64,000 bases of DNA from a bacterium (GTDB lineage: Bacteria; Pseudomonadota; Alphaproteobacteria; Micavibrionales; UBA2020), in contig JAQSDV010000004.1 in assembly GCA_029945425.1 (NCBI GenBank), forward strand, positions 248,001 to 312,000, read 5' to 3'. The notes beneath the pieces are model-generated. The model saw only the letters and a list, made by a program, of their open reading frames with translations, had not been told where the DNA came from and searched no databases. A program made the position numbers and the translations under genes. Of the stretch, positions 61,580 through 64,000 are shown piece after piece (the first letter of the stretch is position 1; each line of letters starts with the position of its first letter).

Positions 61580-64000
61580 TTATGATGCGACACGAATGCG
61601 GCGGCGCAGCGGCACGATTGCCTGTTGTTCTTCGGCCTGTTCGCCATTGTCTTCGGCGACCGGCAGCGCGACCGCGTGCAGGAGCGAGCAACCGTCGCGG
61701 TAAAGCTGGATGCGCTTGATTCCCAGTTCCCAGCCAAGCAGCAGCAGTTTCTGCACATCATCGACCGAACTGTAATGGCCAAGCTCGACGGTGTGGCAGG
61801 CCGTGCCGGACAGGAACGGCTCGACCGCGGCCTGCATGCGCACTTGTGCCTCCGGCGATACGCGGCGCACGCCGGAACCGGACGGCGTCAGGCAATCGAA
61901 AATGCCCAGCTGTTTCGGGAACAGGTGGGGCGCGCCCTCCAGCGTCATCGCGCCGCAGCAGTAAAGGTTTGCGGCCTCGATCTCGTCCTCGGTAAATCTC
62001 ATCGCGGTCAGCATGTCGAATGTGCCGCTGGCAAGCTCATGCGCGGTAAAGCCCAGCATATGGCGGCAGAAATCTTCGCCCAGCGTCCATTTGTTGAAAG
62101 CGTAGCGGATATGCTGTGCGGTGCGGAGCGCAACCTCCAGCGCATCGAGCGCCGCCTGATGGAAACCTTGCGCCTTCAGCGCGGCATGGTTGATGCCGGG
62201 CGCGTCCAGCAGCGTGCCGTGGCCGACGGCGTAGAAACTGATGCCGTCGCGCTCAAAGGCGTTGAAGCCCATTTTCTGCAGGGCCTGCGCCGCCATCGGG
62301 TTCAGTTTCTTGCCGTAGATTTCGGCGGCGTCGTTGCCATCGGCGAAATAACCTTCAAATCGCACCAGCGATGCTTCCGGCGCGATATCGCGCGTCTGGC
62401 CGCCCAGCAATGCCTGCAATTGCTCATCCGTATCCATCGCGGTCAGGTGGGCGTGGCGGAAACCTTTTTCTTTACCCATCGCATAGGCGCGCGCCCATGC
62501 GCCCTTCACCGCCTCGACCAAGGACTGGTCAGGGCAGAGCGCGGATTTGAGTTCTGCGGGGCGGCGCGACAATCCCTTTTGCATGTAGGATGTGCCGGCA
62601 AGCGCGCTCATCTTGTCCTTCACGGCCTGCAGGTATTCTTTTTTCATCGGCGTGTAGCCGGCAAAGGCGCCCGTGACCACCGCGATTTCGGCGGAGGCTT
62701 CATGCGCCGCGCCCGCCATCAATGCGGCAACCAGCGCCGCTGTCGCGCGGCCCGCATCGCTGTCATAGCCCAGCATATTGCCCATCAGCAGCGCGGAGAG
62801 GCCGGACATGCCGATGGAGACAGGACGGTAGGTGACTGCTTTTTCCGGCAGCGCCGCAAAGCCAAACGACGCCTCCAGCGCGATCATCAAGATCGTGACG
62901 GTGTGCTGCAGTTTTTCCGCATCGAGCAAGACGCCGCCCTGACGGTTGGCGAATTTAAGCAGTTGCAGCGTAGCGGCGGGTGCGGCGGTGTCGTGCAAAA
63001 ACACGACGCCCCCCTGCCCGCTGACCGCAAGCGGCGCGGCGGATTGAAACGCGGATGCCGCAGCCGTGCTGTCGCGGAACAAAATCGCAGGTTCGCCGGT
63101 TGCCCAGACGGCATCGGCAATGCCGTTCCACAATTTTTCGGCGGGGTAATGGCATTTCGCCTCGCCCGCGTCGCGCAGCAGGAACCCGTGGCCGGTCAGC
63201 GCGCTTTCGATAAATTCATCGGGAACAGACAGCGTGGCGGATAATTGCGGCGCGGACGGTTCTTCCGCATGGGTGAACAAATCGATTTCTTCTTCGCCCT
63301 GCTGCGCGGCATGCACCGCCATGCGCAAGGGCGCTTCCGGCACGCCCGCGCGGCGCGCATCCATCATTGCCTGACGGAGTTTCAGGTTATGTTCGGGATC
63401 AAAACCGAAAACTGAATCGCGGTCACAGGCATCCATTACATGATGCAGCGCGGCCTCCAGCGTTTTACCGCCGACTTCCTGCGCGACGGTCGCGATATCG
63501 GATTGGCGTTTCATGGCCACAAATGCGGGGCTGTCGGCGTTTTCGACGGGCAGCGTCACGGAAATCTTGCGCGCGCCGCCGTCGAGCGCCTGACGATCGC
63601 CCAGCACCTTTAACCGGCGCAGGATATTTTTCTGCGGCGTGTCGGCCGCAACCGCAATGCCCACGCCGCTGGCGTTTTCGCCGAACAGCGCATCCGAAAA
63701 ACCCGCGATGCGCGCGGCGGGAATAAAGGGCGCGTCGAGATCATAGGCCCAGTCAAGGCCGGCCGTCGCCAGCAGCGCGATTTCGGGCAGCGCGATCTGG
63801 TGCAGCAGAATATGGCGGAATTCGTCGTAGAAACTGCGCGCGTCTTCTTCGCTGTCGAACAAACCGGCCTTCCAGCCGTGATAGCAAAGCCCGCCCGCGA
63901 TGCGCGCGAAACATTCGCGGAAATCGCGTTCATGGCGGAAACGCCATTCGGCGGAAATACCATCCAGCCCCGCTTCGTCGGGTTCGCGCCGCCACAGGAA
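61580..64000 (-). CDS. NrdJ-like (B12-dependent ribonucleotide reductase-related) protein, partial, apparently lacking active-site motifs
   Basis: GLFDSEEDARSFYDEFRHILLHQ...LDWAYDLDAP; IGMSGLSALLMGNMLGYDSDAGRATAALVAALMAGAAHEASAE; AAVEPFLSG. Reading frame stays open to the window edge (…FLWRREPDEAGLDGISAEWRFRHERDFRECFARIAGGLCYHGWKAG). Confidence 0.75.
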   Translation of the reverse strand, partial: FLWRREPDEAGLDGISAEWRFRHERDFRECFARIAGGLCYHGWKAGLFDSEEDARSFYDEFRHILLHQIALPEIALLATAGLDWAYDLDAPFIPAARIAGFSDALFGENASGVGIAVAADTPQKNILRRLKVLGDRQALDGGARKISVTLPVENADSPAFVAMKRQSDIATVAQEVGGKTLEAALHHVMDACDRDSVFGFDPEHNLKLRQAMMDARRAGVPEAPLRMAVHAAQQGEEEIDLFTHAEEPSAPQLSATLSVPDEFIESALTGHGFLLRDAGEAKCHYPAEKLWNGIADAVWATGEPAILFRDSTAAASAFQSAAPLAVSGQGGVVFLHDTAAPAATLQLLKFANRQGGVLLDAEKLQHTVTILMIALEASFGFAALPEKAVTYRPVSIGMSGLSALLMGNMLGYDSDAGRATAALVAALMAGAAHEASAEIAVVTGAFAGYTPMKKEYLQAVKDKMSALAGTSYMQKGLSRRPAELKSALCPDQSLVEAVKGAWARAYAMGKEKGFRHAHLTAMDTDEQLQALLGGQTRDIAPEASLVRFEGYFADGNDAAEIYGKKLNPMAAQALQKMGFNAFERDGISFYAVGHGTLLDAPGINHAALKAQGFHQAALDALEVALRTAQHIRYAFNKWTLGEDFCRHMLGFTAHELASGTFDMLTAMRFTEDEIEAANLYCCGAMTLEGAPHLFPKQLGIFDCLTPSGSGVRRVSPEAQVRMQAAVEPFLSGTACHTVELGHYSSVDDVQKLLLLGWELGIKRIQLYRDGCSLLHAVALPVAEDNGEQAEEQQAIVPLRRRIRVAS

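Noticed and set aside
63610-63963. 117-aa minus-strand ORF at the right edge
   Set aside because: Different frame from the NrdJ-like protein whose recognisable sequence continues through this region.

Overview
The window reads as chromosomal DNA from a fairly GC-rich alphaproteobacterium. That placement is an inference from usg, rpsT-dnaA synteny, a DivL-type kinase, the hprK/EIIA/HPr/ahcY/divL cluster and a NrdJ-like protein. Most of the window is ordinary housekeeping: psd-pssA, comM, groESL, mutM, rpsT, dnaA, a dsbD-like gene, mrcA, mlaF/mlaE, alr, dnaB, msrC, rpsF-rpsR-rplI, fabD/fabG/acpP/fabF, mltG, yqgE, an L,D-transpeptidase, an AMIN-domain amidase, RNase E/G, divL, ahcY, a regulatory PTS cluster (EI/HPr/EIIA/HprK), folC, accD, pyrF and ridA. 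I found no rRNA, tRNA, CRISPR array or intact transposase. The unusual content is: (i) a ~2.9 kb decayed accessory island (about 20.6-23.5 kb) with fragments of a NACHT/STAND-like NTPase, the C-terminus of a type I restriction HsdR, a ParB-like C-terminus, and an apparently intact cassette of three translationally coupled small ORFs, bounded by imperfect direct repeats; (ii) a DivL-type kinase with Tyr replacing the phospho-acceptor His; (iii) a NrdJ-like protein at the right edge that has lost the catalytic motifs; (iv) a structured leader upstream of RNase E and a His-rich RNase E tail; (v) several ankyrin/repeat proteins sharing a short C-terminal motif; (vi) a 56-aa lipoprotein absent from the ORF track. 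All assignments come from reading the sequence and recalled family motifs; no database search was run.
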